Assembly: GCA_009392075.1 (NCBI GenBank) | Contig: VFHG01000100.1 | Location: 1-5,433 of the forward strand | Length of the DNA: 5,433 nucleotides | Direction of reading: 5' to 3' | Source of the DNA: SAR202 cluster bacterium | GTDB lineage: Bacteria; Chloroflexota; Dehalococcoidia; UBA3495 | In this document: positions 4,683-5,433 of the stretch, piece by piece | How positions within the stretch are numbered: the first letter of the stretch is position 1 | How the letters are laid out: each line of letters opens with the position of its first letter | The notes under the pieces: model-generated | Seen by the model: the letters and a program-made list of their open reading frames with translations, nothing else | Databases searched by the model: none | What the model was told of the DNA's origin: nothing | Translations under genes and position numbers: made by a program

Positions 4683-5150
4683 GCTCCCGAATGGGACACC
4701 CAATCGATCTATTACCCGCCGCGGCAGCAACCTGAGACTTCGTTCCCCGTCTGGGACAAAAGCGGCCGGCTACCTGAAAAGTCAGAAGTATTGGGGTTGA
4801 TCGTCGGTGGTGAGGCTCGGGCATACCCGGCGGAAGTCTTGCGACAGCAACCCGTCTTGAACGACACTCTCGGCGGCAGCGGCCTGGTGGGAATCACTCC
4901 CGGTGACCGCACAGGCTCCCGTGGATTCCAGAGAAACGGCCAAGAGTTCGCCACCATCAAACCGAGGTGGTATAGGAGCTGCAGAGGTGTTTGTTGCCGA
5001 TAGCGATGGAGAGGGGTGGCGGATGGACGAGGACGCCGGGTCAAGACCCGCGACCCTTTCCAGAGGCTAAAAATACTGCCCAGCCACGTCGCATATTGGT
5101 TCGGTTGGTACGGTTTTCACAGCGCTACGGGAATCTATGGAAAGGATTGA
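4683..5150 (+). pseudogene. DUF3179 protein, 5'-truncated and frameshifted
   Basis: Frame one from 4686 shows DUF3179 blocks: EWDTQSIYYPPRQ, FPVWDKSGRLPEKSEVLG, LIVGGEARAYPAEVLR and VLNDTLGG, up to RNGQEFATI near 4955. The next family-like part, EVFVADSDGEGWRMDEDA (4984-5037), is in the +1 frame, and the end, RLKILPSHVAYWFGWYGF onward (to TGA 5148-5150), is back in the first frame. Two opposite frameshifts, in about 4957-4984 and 5035-5060, are therefore needed; the first frame alone meets TAG at 5001-5003. The Cys motif found in many DUF3179 proteins after NDTxGG is not seen here. The 5' part is gone: homology begins at the DctP breakpoint. The function of DUF3179 is not established. Paired single-base indels could also be sequencing error. 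Confidence 0.8.
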
Positions 5151-5164
5151 CGATTCGTTGTTTG

Positions 5165-5194
5165 GGTACGTAGATCGGGGCGACGTACCGTTTT
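5165..5194 (+). terminator. terminator-like hairpin after the DUF3179 remnant
   Basis: GGTACGT (5165-5171) and ACGTACC (5183-5189) form a perfect 7-bp stem with an 11-base loop, 14 bases past the TGA at 5150, followed by GTTTTCGTT. It is well placed to end DUF3179 transcription, which supports 5150 as the real gene end. Confidence 0.6.
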
Positions 5195-5266
5195 CGTTAA
5201 GTGCTGGGATATCGAAAAGAGCAAGGCTAATTACTGGCCGATCTTATCAGTCAAAAGTAGAAAAGA

Positions 5267-5319
5267 ATGGGGCACCTTCGGTGGGTTTATCAAGTTCAAA
5301 TCCACCAAAGGCGCCCCGT
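5267..5319 (-). terminator. long stem-loop, likely terminator of the second DctP gene
   Basis: Bases 5269-5288 pair with 5298-5317 around a 9-base loop. On the minus-strand RNA the outer 16 pairs are unbroken (two are G-U), then one C-A mismatch and three A-U pairs. Downstream on that strand comes ATTCTTTTCT. It starts 43 bases past the stop of the right-edge DctP gene. On the plus strand the same two G-U positions would be A-C mismatches. Confidence 0.75.
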
Positions 5320-5361
5320 GTATCCCATGACGCACCGCGCGTCCTTTAGTTATGCCTGAGT

Positions 5362-5433
5362 TTAGTTCTCTGACGCTGATCCGTCGGCGTTAATTGTTAC
5401 ACCAACGATCGGTCCGACGTGTTCGTTGAACAT
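5362..5433 (-). CDS. second TRAP DctP protein, C-terminal end (partial)
   Basis: The minus strand from the window edge to TAA 5362-5364 encodes 23 residues, MFNEHVGPIVGVTINADGSA then SEN. This is the conserved tail of the same DctP type as the fragment at 4299-4679 (there MFNEFVGPIVGVTINADGSA). The rest lies outside the window, so I cannot say whether the gene is intact. Both copies run in the same direction. The strong stem-loop downstream (5267-5319) differs from the hairpin after the first copy, so the duplicated segment did not include the terminator, or one has since changed. Confidence 0.85.
   Translation of the reverse strand: MFNEHVGPIVGVTINADGSASEN
5380..5433. repeat. DctP 3'-end direct repeat, copy 2
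   Basis: Partner of 4317-4370: 48 of 54 bases identical in the same orientation. It reaches the window edge and probably continues into the rest of the second DctP gene. Confidence 0.85.

Noticed and set aside
4680..4730. Minus-strand extension of the DctP frame to a start at 4730
   Set aside because: The 17 residues are antisense to DUF3179 and do not resemble DctP, and no good ribosome site precedes them; the true DctP part ends at the breakpoint.
1..5433. CRISPR array, insertion sequence or defence system
   Set aside because: No spaced direct repeats, transposase motifs, terminal inverted repeats with target duplications, or nuclease/toxin signatures were found.

Overview
This window looks like a piece of a bacterial chromosome or metagenomic contig carrying ordinary metabolic genes together with several broken genes. 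The gene set (GlcG/HbpS-like protein, RidA-family protein, acyl-CoA-dehydrogenase-fold flavin monooxygenase, TRAP DctP binding proteins, DUF3179 protein) resembles that of marine Chloroflexota of the SAR202/Dehalococcoidia type. That assignment is inference from gene content only, as no rRNA or marker gene is present. Stops are mostly TAG, and several starts are set by strong Shine-Dalgarno sites.

Layout: 1-119 holds at most the tail of a plus-strand gene. At 120-1011, on the minus strand, a GlcG/HbpS-like gene (598-1011) is followed by a RidA-family gene (120-506), with a perfect 8-bp hairpin between them. At 1239-2259, on the plus strand, an intact short J-domain ORF (1239-1460) leads into the remains of a membrane-anchored tetratricopeptide (TPR) protein. 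The pieces read best as one former J-domain/TM/Pro-Thr linker/four-TPR protein, broken by a frameshift and two in-frame TAG codons. At 2497-3678, on the plus strand, lies a complete 393-residue flavoprotein that lacks the usual acyl-CoA dehydrogenase glutamate and is more likely a flavin-dependent monooxygenase. It is preceded by a leader with competing hairpins and followed by a good intrinsic terminator. At 3921-4070 is a 49-residue zinc-ribbon-like protein missing one expected Cys.

The right part (4168-5433) is gene debris. A 126-residue C-terminal fragment of a TRAP DctP protein (minus) abuts an N-terminally truncated, twice-frameshifted DUF3179 gene (plus) at about 4680-4688, so both genes lost their 5' ends at one breakpoint. 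A second DctP copy enters from the right edge (5362-5433, minus), with 89% nucleotide identity to the first over its last 54 coding-side bases. A long stem-loop at 5267-5319 is its likely terminator.

I see no defence system, CRISPR array, tRNA, rRNA or recognisable insertion sequence. The most unusual items are the J-domain/TM/TPR architecture, the head-to-head breakpoint with paralogous DctP tails, the strand-polarised stem-loop, and the small zinc-ribbon-like protein.
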